From the NCBI GenBank assembly GCA_011170375.1, contig DUEV01000014.1, positions 51,702-115,701 on the forward strand: a DNA stretch of 64,000 nucleotides, given 5' to 3'. This document shows positions 1-10,209 of the stretch, in pieces. The notes below the pieces were generated by a model. The model saw nothing but the letters and a program-made list of their open reading frames with translations, was not told the DNA's origin and made no database searches. The translations under genes and the position numbers were made by a program. How positions within the stretch are numbered: the stretch's first letter is position 1; every line of letters starts with the position of its first letter. This DNA comes from Dehalococcoidia bacterium (GTDB lineage Bacteria > Chloroflexota > Dehalococcoidia > Dehalococcoidales > Fen-1064).

Positions 1-1038
1 CAGGCTGGCAAACAATCGGAGGAGGAAAAGGGCCGGTTGGGTGAAATCGAAGAGCGCCTGGCTCGGAGAGATTTCGCTGCACCCCAGCAGGAGCTTCTAG
101 CCCAGATTGAAAAAGAACTCACCAGCCTCGACTACAACACGCAGCGGCACGAACAGGTACGCCAGCAGCTTTCAGGGCTGGAGCAATATGAAGAGCCGAA
201 ACGAAAGCTCGAAGAAGCCGACCGCCTAATCGACGAAGAAAGAAAGTCGCTTGCCAGAGCAACCGAAGCCAGCCAGCAACTGCGTACCAGCCTCGAAACC
301 GACATTAAGAAGAAGGGTGAGTTAGCACAAGAACTGGCCTCTCTCCCCCAGGTATCCGATGACCTGTCCCGGGCTGAAAGTGAGCACCAGAGTCTTACGT
401 CAGAGCAAGAGCGTGCCCGGGAATTGACCGGAAGCATCAAGGGGAAGCTAGAGCGCTGTGCCGAACTGGAGACAAGGAAAAAGGAAAGGGAGAAGCTTAT
501 CACCGAGACTGCCCGGGAAGAGCAAATCTACCGTGACCTGGTCGAAGCCTTTGGCAAGAAGGGAATACAGGCTTTGCTCATCGAAACAGCCCTCCCCGAA
601 ATCGAGAGCGAGGCGAACCGTCTATTGGGGCGGATGACGGACAACCGGATGAACGTAAAAATCGAAACGCAGAGGGAAACAAAGAAGGGGGACACCATCG
701 AGACCCTCGATATCAACATCGCCGACGAACTTGGGACGCGTAACTACGAGATGTTCAGTGGCGGGGAGGCCTTCCGGATAAACTTTGCTATTCGAATTGC
801 CCTGTCCAAGTTACTGGCGAGGCGGGCGGGCGCACCGCTGCCGACCCTGATTATCGATGAAGGTTTCGGTACTCAAGACACCATCGGTATTGAGAAGCTC
901 CGAGAAGCAATAAACTCGATACAAGATGACTTCGAGAAGATACTGGTGATAACGCATATCGAGGAACTACGGGACGCCTTCCCCACCCGCATCGATGTCG
1001 TCAAGACACCGGACGGTTCGACGCTCAGCTTCGGCTAA
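1..1038 (+). CDS. sbcC: SbcC/Rad50-type SMC-like ATPase, C-terminal part
   Basis: Partial at the left edge: the frame is open from base 1, so the gene begins outside the window. The visible protein has about 150 residues of charged coiled coil and then an ABC-type C-lobe. That lobe carries an FSGGEAFR signature, a Walker B LIIDEGFGTQD and a switch histidine in VITHIEEL. This is the C-terminal half of SbcC, the ATPase subunit of the SbcCD nuclease that processes hairpins and double-strand ends. SbcD would be expected upstream, outside the window. The stop codon lies one base from the convergent HD-domain gene, with no terminator seen between them. Confidence 0.88.
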   Translation, partial: QAGKQSEEEKGRLGEIEERLARRDFAAPQQELLAQIEKELTSLDYNTQRHEQVRQQLSGLEQYEEPKRKLEEADRLIDEERKSLARATEASQQLRTSLETDIKKKGELAQELASLPQVSDDLSRAESEHQSLTSEQERARELTGSIKGKLERCAELETRKKEREKLITETAREEQIYRDLVEAFGKKGIQALLIETALPEIESEANRLLGRMTDNRMNVKIETQRETKKGDTIETLDINIADELGTRNYEMFSGGEAFRINFAIRIALSKLLARRAGAPLPTLIIDEGFGTQDTIGIEKLREAINSIQDDFEKILVITHIEELRDAFPTRIDVVKTPDGSTLSFG

Positions 1039-1039
1039 G

Positions 1040-1591
1040 CTATAGCCCAAGACTGGGGGCAATCTCCTGCATGGCTGTTACTCCCAGTTCAATAAAATCG
1101 TCGAGCTCTATTCCCAGTTCACTGCACCTGGCTATCTGCTCCCGGTTTGCACCAGCAGCGAAGCTCTTCTCCTTAAACCTCTTTCTGACGGACTTCGGCT
1201 TGAGGCTGGCCAGCTTCTTGTCCGGCATCACCAGAGCACCAGCAGTAATCAGGCCAGTCAGCGGGTCAGCACAGAGCAGGGCTTTATCTAGCTTTGTCTC
1301 CGCGGGAACCCCATGCGCCTCGTTATGACATAGAATAGCGTGTGCCATCTCCTCGCTGGCCCCCATCTCGCGGACTAAATCGGCCCCGAGCTGGCTGTGG
1401 GCATTCATGTCACCCTCGGTAAGCTCCACATCAATATCATGCAGGAGACCGGTTATCCCCCAAACCTCCTCATCCTCACCCAGCCGCCTCGCCAAAGCAC
1501 GCATAATGGCCTCGGTGGCCAGCATATGCTTTATCAGGTTCTGGTTTTCAACATTAGCCTCAACCGATTCAAGTGCTTCCTGTCTGTCCAT
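1040..1591 (-). CDS. HD-domain phosphohydrolase
   Basis: 183 residues. An HD metal-binding motif (LLHDID) lies near residue 50, after a helical stretch typical of small HDIG proteins, with a downstream histidine pair (ILCHNEAH). Proteins of this type are metal-dependent phosphohydrolases, often annotated as HDIG-domain hydrolases; the substrate cannot be told from sequence. The start is supported by GGAGGAAAG immediately upstream. It follows uvrA by 12 bases on the same strand, so the two are probably cotranscribed. Confidence 0.8.
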   Translation of the reverse strand: MDRQEALESVEANVENQNLIKHMLATEAIMRALARRLGEDEEVWGITGLLHDIDVELTEGDMNAHSQLGADLVREMGASEEMAHAILCHNEAHGVPAETKLDKALLCADPLTGLITAGALVMPDKKLASLKPKSVRKRFKEKSFAAGANREQIARCSELGIELDDFIELGVTAMQEIAPSLGL

Positions 1592-1603
1592 CTTTCCTCC
1601 AGC

Positions 1604-4453
1604 TTAAACTGATACGGGCGAAATCGACCGGTCGAGTTCTAGATGAGGGGCTAGGTATTTACCGGTTAATGAACCCTTCTTCCGTGCTACCTTTTCCGGC
1701 GTGCCCGTGGCCACAACATAGCCGCCCTGATCGCCAGCTCCCGGCCCCAGGTCGATAATATAGTCGGCACTCTTGATGACATCGGGGTGGTGCTCAATGA
1801 TTACGATGGTGTTTCCGGCATCGACCAAACGATGCAGCACTTTTAGTAAAGCAGCCACATCAGCAAAGGAAAGGCCGGTGGTCGGCTCATCCAGAATATA
1901 CAACGTCTGTCCGGTCGACCTCTTAGAAAGTTCAGTGGCCAGCTTCACCCGCTGGGCTTCGCCACCGGAGAGAGTGGGTGCCGGCTGCCCCAGGCGGATA
2001 TAGCCCAGACCAACATCGTTCAGGGTCTCCAGCCTCCTTCTTATCTTGGGGAAGTGCTCGAAGAAGGCCAGGGCTTGCTCCACGGTCATATCGAGCACTT
2101 CAGCGATGTTCTTGTCCTTAAATCTTATCTCCAAGGCTTCACGGTTATAGCGCTTACCTTTACAGACCTCACAGGGAACGGTAACATCCGGCAGGAACTG
2201 CATCTCAATCTCGATGAAGCCTTCACCACCACAGGCCTCACAACGTCCACCCTTAACGTTAAAGGAGAAACGGCCGGGGGCATAACCCCGCATCCTCGCC
2301 TCGCGGACGGTGGCGAAAAGCTCACGAATCGGGGTGAAGGTACCGGTATAGGTAGCAGGATTGCTCCGCGGCGTCCGCCCGATGGGTGACTGGTTGATAT
2401 CAATCACCTTATCAATATGCTCAATGCCTATAATCTCATCACAGTCGCCGGGTAATACCCGCGACTTATATAATACTTGAGCCAGCTTACGGTAAAGGAC
2501 CTCATCTACCAGGGTGCTTTTACCACTGCCAGAGACCCCGGTGACACAGACAAACATGCCCAGGGGAATACGGACATCAATGTCCTGCAGGTTGTTCTGC
2601 CGTGCCCCCTTGATAATCATCTCCTCCCCAGAGCCGGGGCGACGTGTCTTCGGAAGCGGTATCTGCTTGACCCCACTGAGGTACTGACCGGTCACCGATT
2701 CCTTGCAGTCCATGATATCGTCCACAGTTCCGGTGGCGACAATCCAGCCGCCATGCTCTCCGGCCCCGGGCCCCAGGTCAATGATATGGTCAGCGGTCCT
2801 CATCATGGCTTCGTCGTGCTCGACAATCAGTACAGTATTGCCCAAATCTCGCAGCCGCTTCAAGGTCTCAATCAGGCGGTGATTATCAGCCTGGTGCAAC
2901 CCTACGGTCGGTTCATCACAGATATAGAGAACCCCCATTAGCCCACTGCCAATCTGGGTTGCCAGGCGGATACGCTGCGCCTCACCTCCGCTCAGGGTAG
3001 CCGAGGGACGGTCGAGAGTGAGATAATCGAGGCCGATATCCTTAAGAAAACCCAGACGGGCACGGATTTCTTTGATAATCTGGGTGGCAATCATCTGCTC
3101 CCGTTTAGTGAGGATAGCACGCTTGCTATTTCCGCTCAGAGCAGCTACCCACTTCAGGGCTAGGGCCACTGATTGTCCGGTCACGGCCATGATGTTCTTG
3201 CCACCGATAGTTACCGCCAGTGACTCCGGCTTGAGCCTTTTACCTTCACAGACCGGGCAGAGTCTGGTAACCATGTAGCGCTCTATCCCTGCCCGGGAGT
3301 ACTCGGACTCGGTATCATGATAGAGACGCTCCAGGCGTGGGATGACTCCCTCAAAACCATTAGAGTATTCCCTGACACGCCCGAAGCGGTTTCGGTATCG
3401 TACCCTCTCTCCACCCTCACCATAGAGCAACATGTTGTACTGTTGTCGGCTGAGGTCCTTTACCGGCGTGTTCAGGGGAAAACCACGACGCTGAAGAGAA
3501 TAAAGATACCAGGTATGCGTCTGATAGGGCCTGATAGCCCCCTGGGCAATGGAGAGGTTCTTATTGGGGATAATGAGGTCTTCGTCCAGCTCCTGCCGGT
3601 ACCCCAGACCAGTACAGGCCGGGCAGGCACCATGGGGACTATTAAAACTGAAATTGCGTGGGGCAATTTCACCCAGGCTGATTTCACAATGGACACAGGC
3701 AAAATGCTCGGAGAAGAGCAACTCTTCCCCATCGATAATCGATACCAGCACAATCCCGGCCCCCAGCTTGAGCGCCGTCTCCACAGAGTCGGCAATTCGT
3801 TCCTGGCTATCGCTCTGTCCAATGACCAGCCTGTCCACCACTACCTCAATCGAGTGTTTCTTGTTCTTATCAAGCTGAAACTGCCCGGAGAGGTCATGGG
3901 TCTCCCCATCGACTCGCACCCGCGCGTAGCCAGCCCGGCGCAGGTCATCGAAGACCGCCTGGTACTCACCCTTGCGGTCGCGGACGAGAGGCGCCATAAT
4001 CATCAAACGGGTACGCTCGGGAAGTCCCCTGATAGCGTCGACTATCTGCTCGACGGTCTGGGTGGTTATTTCCCGCCCGCAATTGGGACAGTGAGGGTGA
4101 CCGACCCTGGCGAAGAGGAGCCGTAGGTAATCGTAAATCTCAGTGACGGTCCCCATCGTCGAGCGAGGGTTGCGTCCCGGCCCCTTCTGGTCGATGGAGA
4201 TAGCCGGACTCAGCCCCTCGATGTAGTCAACCTCGGGCTTCTCCATCCGGCCGAGGAACTGCCGGGCATAGGCAGACAACGACTCCATGTAGCGGCGCTG
4301 TCCCTCAGCATAGATGGTATCGAACGCCAGCGAGCTTTTCCCCGAACCGGAAACACCAGTAATGACCACCAGCTTGTCCCGCGGGATAGTCACATCAATG
4401 TTCTTGAGATTGTGCTCACAGGCGCCCTTGACGATGATGGAATCAAGCGGCAT
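1604..4453 (-). CDS. uvrA: Excinuclease ABC subunit A
   Basis: 949 residues, full length for UvrA. Two ABC ATPase modules are present. The first Walker [10 protein letters not shown], lies at residues 33-41 and the second, GVSGSGKST, near residue 650; each module has an LSGGEAQR signature and a DEPT Walker B. Zinc-module CxxC pairs (CPNC, CVHC, CPAC, CPVC, CEAC, CEVC) sit where expected. UvrA dimers scan DNA for bulky lesions and load UvrB in nucleotide excision repair. A purine-rich GAGGGGGGAT lies before the ATG. No clear SOS box was recognised upstream. Confidence 0.98.
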   Translation of the reverse strand: MPLDSIIVKGACEHNLKNIDVTIPRDKLVVITGVSGSGKSSLAFDTIYAEGQRRYMESLSAYARQFLGRMEKPEVDYIEGLSPAISIDQKGPGRNPRSTMGTVTEIYDYLRLLFARVGHPHCPNCGREITTQTVEQIVDAIRGLPERTRLMIMAPLVRDRKGEYQAVFDDLRRAGYARVRVDGETHDLSGQFQLDKNKKHSIEVVVDRLVIGQSDSQERIADSVETALKLGAGIVLVSIIDGEELLFSEHFACVHCEISLGEIAPRNFSFNSPHGACPACTGLGYRQELDEDLIIPNKNLSIAQGAIRPYQTHTWYLYSLQRRGFPLNTPVKDLSRQQYNMLLYGEGGERVRYRNRFGRVREYSNGFEGVIPRLERLYHDTESEYSRAGIERYMVTRLCPVCEGKRLKPESLAVTIGGKNIMAVTGQSVALALKWVAALSGNSKRAILTKREQMIATQIIKEIRARLGFLKDIGLDYLTLDRPSATLSGGEAQRIRLATQIGSGLMGVLYICDEPTVGLHQADNHRLIETLKRLRDLGNTVLIVEHDEAMMRTADHIIDLGPGAGEHGGWIVATGTVDDIMDCKESVTGQYLSGVKQIPLPKTRRPGSGEEMIIKGARQNNLQDIDVRIPLGMFVCVTGVSGSGKSTLVDEVLYRKLAQVLYKSRVLPGDCDEIIGIEHIDKVIDINQSPIGRTPRSNPATYTGTFTPIRELFATVREARMRGYAPGRFSFNVKGGRCEACGGEGFIEIEMQFLPDVTVPCEVCKGKRYNREALEIRFKDKNIAEVLDMTVEQALAFFEHFPKIRRRLETLNDVGLGYIRLGQPAPTLSGGEAQRVKLATELSKRSTGQTLYILDEPTTGLSFADVAALLKVLHRLVDAGNTIVIIEHHPDVIKSADYIIDLGPGAGDQGGYVVATGTPEKVARKKGSLTGKYLAPHLELDRSISPVSV

Positions 4454-4533
4454 CTCTCTGTATATCCCCCCTCACCAGCACCATTGTAGCATCATGACTG
4501 CCGGAGCAACAAGCAAAGATTGACCATAGTATA

Positions 4534-4562
4534 TTGACACTATCATCTTCAGGAAATATAAT
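4534..4562 (+). promoter_or_regulatory. Consensus sigma-70 promoter for the DUF2235 gene
   Basis: TTGACA at 4534-4539, a 17-base spacer and TATAAT at 4557-4562: a perfect housekeeping consensus. Start of transcription is predicted near 4569, leaving about 80 bases of leader before the ATG at 4649. Confidence 0.75.
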
Positions 4563-4648
4563 GAACGTCACCGTAATTCTATCTTTCGGTTCATACTGAG
4601 TTATAGTACGTAATATTAATATCAAGAAACAAAGAGAGGAGTAGAAAT

Positions 4649-5698
4649 ATGGGTAAGAACATCGTGGTCTGCTTCGATGGCACCAGCAATGAGTACGGTA
4701 AGAACAACACAAACGTAGTGAAAACATTTGAAGCACTCGAGATTGATGATTCTCAGGTTGCTTTCTACGACCCGGGCGTCGGAACATTCAGTATATTCGG
4801 ACGTATCATTGGCAGGAAAATCGGTGTTTTGTTAGGGCTGGCATTCGGTTACGGAATTCGTCAGAACATCGAGGAAGGGTATGAATACCTCATGAATACC
4901 TATGAACCGGGAGACGTCGTATATCTCTTCGGATTCAGCCGGGGCGCTTATACGGCACGCGCCTTGGCCGGAATGATTCACCAGTTCGGTATTTTGCGTA
5001 AATACAATACAAACCTGATACCCTATGTTTCAAAAATGTATTTCAGAAAAGACCAGGACACCCTGATGTCCCGTCTCGTCAAGATGCTCCTTAGGCAGGA
5101 TATTAAAAAATACCCGGAGATCATCAAAGGTTTCAAGGCCTTGTTTTCTCAGGATTGCGTACCTTATTTCATCGGAGTATGGGACACAGTAGGTGCGTTG
5201 GGACCGAATTTGAGTAAAAGGTTCCACAATAACACGCTGAATACCGAAATCAAATATGGCTTCCAGGCAATTTCTGTCGATGAAAAACGAAGGCCCTACA
5301 AGGTAGTCTTATGGGATGAGAGCAGTAAGGCAAAGAATCAGATAATAGAACAGGTCTGGTTTCCTGGGGTCCATTCAGAGGTAGGTGGCGGCTGCTCTAA
5401 GGACAATTGCTCTCTCCCGGATATTGCCCTCGCCTGGATGATGGACAAAGCATCTCAGTGTGATTTGAGGCTGAAAGGCGGCTGGCAGAATGGCTTAAGT
5501 CAGGATGCTGCGGCAGATATTCATGATTCTAGTATTTCTTTCCCTTGGTTTATCCCTGGACTAAAAAGGAAACGAGAGATTCCAGATGGAGCCTTAATAC
5601 ATCAAAGCGTTGTTGATAGGATGGAAAAGATAAAAAAATACAGACCACGCTCACCGGAGGGCTACGCTACTGTCAGTACAGATAGCTACCAAAAATAA
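4649..5698 (+). CDS. DUF2235 alpha/beta-hydrolase (phospholipase-like)
   Basis: 349 residues. It opens with an N-terminal FDGTSN motif and carries a GFSRGAYTAR nucleophile elbow at about 95-104 (candidate Ser97). Both are hallmarks of the DUF2235 family, which includes the catalytic domain of type VI Tle1-like phospholipase effectors and many free-standing housekeeping or phage-linked hydrolases. Candidate acid and base residues lie in the WDTVGALG and GVHSEVGGG segments. No signal peptide or membrane segment is seen, so it is probably cytoplasmic. The ATG has GAGAGGAG upstream and a consensus promoter 90 bases away. Nothing nearby encodes a secretion system, so an effector role is not supported here. 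Confidence 0.82.
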   Translation: MGKNIVVCFDGTSNEYGKNNTNVVKTFEALEIDDSQVAFYDPGVGTFSIFGRIIGRKIGVLLGLAFGYGIRQNIEEGYEYLMNTYEPGDVVYLFGFSRGAYTARALAGMIHQFGILRKYNTNLIPYVSKMYFRKDQDTLMSRLVKMLLRQDIKKYPEIIKGFKALFSQDCVPYFIGVWDTVGALGPNLSKRFHNNTLNTEIKYGFQAISVDEKRRPYKVVLWDESSKAKNQIIEQVWFPGVHSEVGGGCSKDNCSLPDIALAWMMDKASQCDLRLKGGWQNGLSQDAAADIHDSSISFPWFIPGLKRKREIPDGALIHQSVVDRMEKIKKYRPRSPEGYATVSTDSYQK

Positions 5699-5722
5699 TT
5701 CCTGTCAGGTAAAGGCGGTTAT

Positions 5723-5878
5723 ATGGAGGTATCCCGACAGCTCGTTTCTTAGAAACAGAGAGGCAACGAATTAAAGGACAAGGGAATCTTAACCGAAGAA
5801 GAGTTCGTGGCCAAGAAACAACAACTCCTGGGTTACAGGATTATAGTAACCAGAAATGACACCATGCTAGTCATTTAA
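5723..5878 (+). pseudogene. Broken SHOCT-domain small protein
   Basis: Frame 5723-5878 begins ATG-GAG-GTA and is interrupted by TAG at 5750-5752. It then encodes ELKDKGILTEEEFVAKKQQL, which is the SHOCT (short C-terminal) domain signature, before a TAA at 5876. SHOCT domains normally end small oligomerising or membrane-associated proteins. Here only the C-terminal motif remains in frame with an internal stop, so this is probably a decayed gene rather than a functional one. Confidence 0.6.
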
Positions 5879-5893
5879 ATAAGGGGGTACGTA

Positions 5894-6310
5894 ATGGCAG
5901 AATCGTATATAAAATATAGGAGCGGTTACAAATACCAGCTGGTAGAAGAGTATCAAGTTAAAGTTAGCATCACTCCCAAAAATGATATCAAAACAGATTT
6001 CATAGAATTGAGTACCGAAGGAATGCTTGTTATTAAAAAGGGCTATGCATGGGATGGGCCTTCCGGGCCCACTATTGATACCCCTAACTTTATGCGTGGT
6101 TCACTAGTGCACGATGCACTCTATCAGCTCTTGCGTAACAAATTAATTGATGAAGGATGGCGTGATGAAGCTGATGAGGAACTAAGAAGGATTTGCATTG
6201 AAGACGGCATGTCAAAGATACGTGCATGGTGGGTGTTTAAAGCTGTCCGTAAATGGGGAAAAGTAGCGGCCTCCCCCGAGTCACGGAAGAAGACTCACAA
6301 AGCCCCATAG
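5894..6310 (+). CDS. DUF1353 family protein (phage-type)
   Basis: 138 residues with the family's core KGYAWDGPSGPTID followed by LVHDALYQLLR, both characteristic of DUF1353. The family is common in phages and prophages and has no established biochemical function. AAGGGGG lies a few bases before the ATG. Together with the preceding SHOCT remnant and the lectin-MOA-like gene near 10.6 kb, it suggests that phage-derived DNA contributed to this accessory stretch. Confidence 0.78.
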   Translation: MAESYIKYRSGYKYQLVEEYQVKVSITPKNDIKTDFIELSTEGMLVIKKGYAWDGPSGPTIDTPNFMRGSLVHDALYQLLRNKLIDEGWRDEADEELRRICIEDGMSKIRAWWVFKAVRKWGKVAASPESRKKTHKAP

Positions 6311-6356
6311 AAGACTTCCACGAAATGAGTCAGGTAATGAAGGCCAAGATACCTCA

Positions 6357-6590
6357 CTACGAACTGACGCGGGAAACCCTGTTGGACATATTTTCGTTAC
6401 GCAGGACGTGCCTGGGAGAAGCCTGCGGCTCCATATTGTAGCCTTGGGCCGAAAGGACCGCTCTCAGGTGTGAGTCATCCCACGGTAGAGGTGATTTTGG
6501 TTTCAGTTCAAGCCAAATGCGGTTAAGAAGACTGTATCCCAGTCTCCTCTCACACTCTTTCTTGAATTCATACCACGTCGCGTACTGCAT
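6357..6590 (-). CDS. Small hypothetical protein
   Basis: 77 residues, not recognised. The first 50 residues look protein-like (aromatic and charged helices, WYEFKKECERRLGY, WLELKPK), whereas the C-terminal third is low-quality Arg/Ser-rich sequence. AAGG lies only immediately before the ATG, so the ribosome site is poor. It is convergent with the DUF1353 gene. It may be a real small gene with a frayed end or chance coding. Confidence 0.35.
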   Translation of the reverse strand: MQYATWYEFKKECERRLGYSLLNRIWLELKPKSPLPWDDSHLRAVLSAQGYNMEPQASPRHVLRNENMSNRVSRVSS

Positions 6591-6890
6591 CCTTATACCA
6601 GATGATTAGGGATTTCTCTCAGACTCACCATCCCTTACCAGTAGTTTAATACCTAAATACTAAACAGAAACTGAATAATTTAGATACGGCACTGACAATA
6701 TCCTGACAAAATTTGTCCCTGGTCAAGCCCCTCTAGTATACCAATATTGTGGTGATTGAATTCAAAAAGCCGGACACAGCCATGTGCTGAAGTAGTACAG
6801 GTTTCTTCTGAAGACTCTGATAAGTGTTTTGATAGCACAGACGATTTTATAACGTGGGCGACTGAATAATACAACAAAAACATTCCCCCG

Positions 6891-6975
6891 TTGACACCCC
6901 TGTCCCTGACCTGTAACATAGCAGAAAACCCTAATTAGCTGAAGCAATAATCTGCGCCACGGTCAGGCTAGAGGG
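6891..6975 (+). repeat. Decayed duplicate of the comM promoter and 5' end
   Basis: The first 31 bases (6891-6921) are identical to 12349-12379. They carry the same promoter, TTGACA (6891-6896)-N17-TAACAT (6914-6919). The next roughly 55 bases match the first 16-17 codons of comM with mutations and small gaps, for example TGCGCCACGGTCAGGCTAGAGGG against TGTGCCACGGTCGGGCTGGAGGG. The comM reading frame is destroyed by a TGA in place of the third or fourth codon. The intact promoter now faces the antiporter gene 63 bases downstream. Confidence 0.8.
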
Positions 6976-6982
6976 TAATTAG

Positions 6983-8320
6983 ATGCAAGATACTGCTTCA
7001 ACCATCGCTTTTGTCGGGATTCTGGTTTTTCTGGCGCATCTCTTCACGAGCATTTTCCAGCGAACTAAGATCCCCGATGTCCTTTTTCTGGTCATCATCG
7101 GCGTTTGTGTCGGCCCGGTATTAGGTCTGACTTCACCTGATCTCTTCGGTGCCGTAGGGCCTGTGTTCACCATAATCACTTTGATTATCATCTTGTTCGA
7201 AAGTGGACTTACCCTGAAACTTAACACTATTCGCTCTGCCCTGGGTGGAGCGATGACCCTGGCTCCTCTTACCTATTTTACAACTATGGGAATCGTTGCC
7301 GGAATTACTCTATGGCTCACGGACCTGGAAGTGCTGCCTGCGTTTATTCTGGGAGCCATTGTCGGTTCTACTTCAGAGGCCATAATCATCCCCCTGGTCA
7401 GGCAGCTAAGAGTAAGAGAAGAAACGACTACGCTACTATCTTTGGAATCATCAGTCAACGACGTTTTTAGCATCATCATCACCGTTACCCTTGTCGAAGC
7501 ATATGTTATCGGCAAATTTGAGGTTGCGTCTGTATCTGGTGACCTGATTGCTTCTTTTATAGTGGCAATAATCTTTGGCATTATTGGTGCTTTTATCTGG
7601 TCGATATTACTAAACAGAATTCATGCCATTAAAAACGCAATGTTCACAACACCAGCCTTTGTCTTCGTTATATTCGGCATTGTTGAGACATTGGGTTTTA
7701 GCGGGGCCATTGCAGCGCTAGTCTTTGGCGTAACGCTCGGTAATATCGAGTCAATCAATCTTTCAATTTTTAGGCCATCAAACGGAAAGGAGCCTGTCGG
7801 ACTTACGGAAACGGAAAGAATATTTTTCAGTGAAGTAGCCTTTCTATTAAAGACATTCTTCTTCGTTTATCTTGGACTTTCATTAGAATTTATAAGTACG
7901 GAGCTTATTATTATTAGCGTCGTTTTAACAATGATAGCTTTTATAATTCGTATACCGGCGACTAGGTTATCTCTTGGACAATCACTACCCCTTAAAGATA
8001 CGTCTATTGTGGCTGCTATGGTGCCTAAAGGTCTGGCTGCGGTGGTGTTAGCCTCTTTCCCTCTACAACAAGGTGTCTTAGGGGGAGAGCTAATCCAAAA
8101 TCTTACCTATGGCGTAGTGTTGCTGAGCATTGTCATCACATCATTTTTAGTGATGCTAATTGACAAAACGAAATTCTACGAAATATATGGTTGGCTTTTT
8201 TCTCCAAGCCTGCCAGATATCTTTGGCAGAAAAAAATCTCAGGAAAAAGAGTCACTGAGTAACTCGGATGATATCGTACCTGCCGGGCCGAAACTTTTCG
8301 GCAAGGCGAGAGAAGAATGA
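6983..8320 (+). CDS. Cation/proton antiporter (CPA family, NhaP-like)
   Basis: 445 residues, highly hydrophobic with about 12 predicted membrane segments, matching the Na+/H+ exchanger fold. The conserved mid-protein ILGAIVGSTSEAIIIPLV and LESSVNDVFSIII segments correspond to the unwound ion-binding helices; the ND pair in SSVNDV is the usual CPA1-type ion site. The cytoplasmic tail is short and charged. It would exchange Na+ or K+ for H+ at the inner membrane. GAGGG precedes the ATG, and the promoter is the duplicated comM promoter at 6891-6919. A 7-base gap separates the start from the degenerate repeat. Confidence 0.88.
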   Translation: MQDTASTIAFVGILVFLAHLFTSIFQRTKIPDVLFLVIIGVCVGPVLGLTSPDLFGAVGPVFTIITLIIILFESGLTLKLNTIRSALGGAMTLAPLTYFTTMGIVAGITLWLTDLEVLPAFILGAIVGSTSEAIIIPLVRQLRVREETTTLLSLESSVNDVFSIIITVTLVEAYVIGKFEVASVSGDLIASFIVAIIFGIIGAFIWSILLNRIHAIKNAMFTTPAFVFVIFGIVETLGFSGAIAALVFGVTLGNIESINLSIFRPSNGKEPVGLTETERIFFSEVAFLLKTFFFVYLGLSLEFISTELIIISVVLTMIAFIIRIPATRLSLGQSLPLKDTSIVAAMVPKGLAAVVLASFPLQQGVLGGELIQNLTYGVVLLSIVITSFLVMLIDKTKFYEIYGWLFSPSLPDIFGRKKSQEKESLSNSDDIVPAGPKLFGKAREE

Positions 8321-8360
8321 CAGTGTTAACTGAAAAAGGTAATACCGCTGGCCTTCAAAG

Positions 8361-9236
8361 TTAACTCGAAGCCCTGTCTCTTACATCGTATAGTACCTCT
8401 TTTACAGCCGCCGAAAGAGGTAGCTTACCTTTACCAGTCTCCTCGAAATAGTGAGTTACGGTCTCCAAAGCCTGCACTTGTAACTCACTCATCTCTACAA
8501 CATCAACAGAAATGTCCTCTGGTTCCCATAAGCAAACCAGGGAGCCTTCCTTGCCCTTTCTCCGCAAATCACTGAGCTTTATTTCTGCCTCATTGACTTG
8601 TTCTGAAGGCAAAGTAATCTCCGCAAGGTCGCCATCGCTATCTAGAACCAGTAAGCGCTGCTGACTTGGTGTCATACTGCTTTCTTGAGGAAGTCGTCCT
8701 AGTAAGATGAGGGGAAAGGTATACTCCGTCTTGTAAATGGGGATGGATACTTCAATATCCTTAGTCCTGTAATAAGGCAACCTACCAAGCACCTTCGATG
8801 AAGGCAGGGATGTGGTTTTGCGAGTCCTTTTCATTTTCTTGGTCACGACTTCCTGGTACTTAGTCTCTCCCAGCCTAATAATTTCTCTTACAGGCCTGAT
8901 AAGTACATCGGGGACTATGGCACTTCTGAAAGCGTGTTCCAGCAAGCGTTCCAGCGCCCAGTTCTCCTTATCTCCTATCTCAACAAAAACAGGGACGTTC
9001 CGATTCATACCAGTATCCCAATAAACGGTAGCGAAATTATTCGGAGACAACTCCCTGCGCTGCGCTTCAGCTTTGATACGCTGGTATACGGACCTTCCAA
9101 TAAGCTGAGTGAACAGGTTCCCCTCGGTATCACACGATAATATCCGCACCTTGTTCTTCGGCCATCGCTCACTTTTAAGCCGTACCGGCATGAGCAAAAT
9201 TGAATGATTAGGTTGATTATGACGAAACAGAGGCAT
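8361..9236 (-). CDS. Hypothetical protein
   Basis: 291 residues, not recognised. Mixed alpha/beta composition with no signal peptide or membrane helix. The middle has a basic patch (KKMKRTRKTT, about 135-144) and the C-terminus is acidic and helical. It lies convergent to the antiporter with a 40-base gap. The ribosome site at the first ATG is weak, and an internal start cannot be excluded. Codon usage looks coding across the whole length. Confidence 0.55.
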   Translation of the reverse strand: MPLFRHNQPNHSILLMPVRLKSERWPKNKVRILSCDTEGNLFTQLIGRSVYQRIKAEAQRRELSPNNFATVYWDTGMNRNVPVFVEIGDKENWALERLLEHAFRSAIVPDVLIRPVREIIRLGETKYQEVVTKKMKRTRKTTSLPSSKVLGRLPYYRTKDIEVSIPIYKTEYTFPLILLGRLPQESSMTPSQQRLLVLDSDGDLAEITLPSEQVNEAEIKLSDLRRKGKEGSLVCLWEPEDISVDVVEMSELQVQALETVTHYFEETGKGKLPLSAAVKEVLYDVRDRASS

Positions 9237-9462
9237 GAGTATACTACCCTACATCATTACATCCAGGTCTATATCGTATATTATTTCGGTCTTATAGTCT
9301 AGCTGACCTGTACACCTTTGCATTCTCACCGGAATGCAAAATTACCTTATGGTCACCCCTGACAGGCTTTGGTGTGATACTTCAAACGAAAAAACGTATG
9401 TATTATCTGGAACGAATTGCAGCGACTTCGCTGTAATACAACATCTAGAAGGGAGAAAGTGT

Positions 9463-10191
9463 ATGAGGAAGAAGGGATTCTTACTAGCTGTGAGTCTGAC
9501 TCTGGTATTGCTCGCTACTGTACTGGCTGGTTGTAGTACGGTCAATCTCACAGGCCAGCAGGAAGGTATTATGGTCTCCGGAGAAGGCAAGATTAGTGCT
9601 GTCCCTGATCTTGCCACGTTGAGTTTAGGTGTGGAAGCTCAAGATACCTCAGTCACCGCCGCACAGAACCAGGCAGCAACCGCTATGGAAATGATAATGG
9701 CGGCCTTAACTGACAACGGGATAACTGAGGAGGATATTAAAACCCAGTACTTCAACATTGACAGCATTACTCGCTGGGACGACGAGACTTGGGAAGAAGA
9801 GGTTATCGGCTACAGAGTCACCAACACGGTATCTGTCAAGATCAGGGACATGGAGAACATTAGCTTAATCATTGACGCTGTAGTTGAGGCCGGGGGAGAC
9901 CTGACACGCGTGAATAACATCAGCTTCTCCGTAGATGACCCATCAATATACTATGAGGAAGCCCGGGAGGAAGCGATGGCTGACGCCAAAGCCAAGGCTG
10001 AAGCTCTTACTGAACTGGGGGGAGTGAGGCTTGGCAAGCCAACCTATATCACAGAGAGCAGCTATCAATCAGGTACCAACTATGTTTCCGGTGCAAGAGT
10101 TGATGAGGCGATGGAGTCAGAAACACCAATCAGTCCGGGCGAAACAGAGATTACTCTGAATGTACAGGTTACATACGACATCCTAAACTGA
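9463..10191 (+). CDS. SIMPL-domain (DUF541) lipoprotein
   Basis: 242 residues from the ATG at 9463, chosen over an upstream in-frame start because GAAGGGAG lies at the right distance. It opens with a lipoprotein signal ending LAGC (Cys24), then the SIMPL domain: ISVSGEGKISAVPDLA-like start (here MVSGEGKISAVPDLATLSL), alternating beta strands and an Ala/Lys-rich helix (EEAREEAMADAKAKAEAL). SIMPL proteins are periplasmic or surface proteins that form ring-like oligomers; their cellular role is poorly defined. It is followed by a strong intrinsic terminator. Confidence 0.9.
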   Translation: MRKKGFLLAVSLTLVLLATVLAGCSTVNLTGQQEGIMVSGEGKISAVPDLATLSLGVEAQDTSVTAAQNQAATAMEMIMAALTDNGITEEDIKTQYFNIDSITRWDDETWEEEVIGYRVTNTVSVKIRDMENISLIIDAVVEAGGDLTRVNNISFSVDDPSIYYEEAREEAMADAKAKAEALTELGGVRLGKPTYITESSYQSGTNYVSGARVDEAMESETPISPGETEITLNVQVTYDILN

Positions 10192-10209
10192 TAATAGATA
10201 GCAGGATAC

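Noticed and set aside
3317..4126. A 269-codon frame antisense to uvrA
   Set aside because: Shadow of a highly conserved gene; no recognisable protein features.
4453..4530. Possible uvrA promoter TTGTTG-N18-TACAAT on the minus strand
   Set aside because: The -35 is poor and no SOS operator was recognisable, so not reported as a feature.
4649..5698. Type VI secretion effector interpretation of the DUF2235 protein
   Set aside because: No secretion, VgrG, PAAR or immunity genes nearby; DUF2235 also occurs as a stand-alone enzyme.
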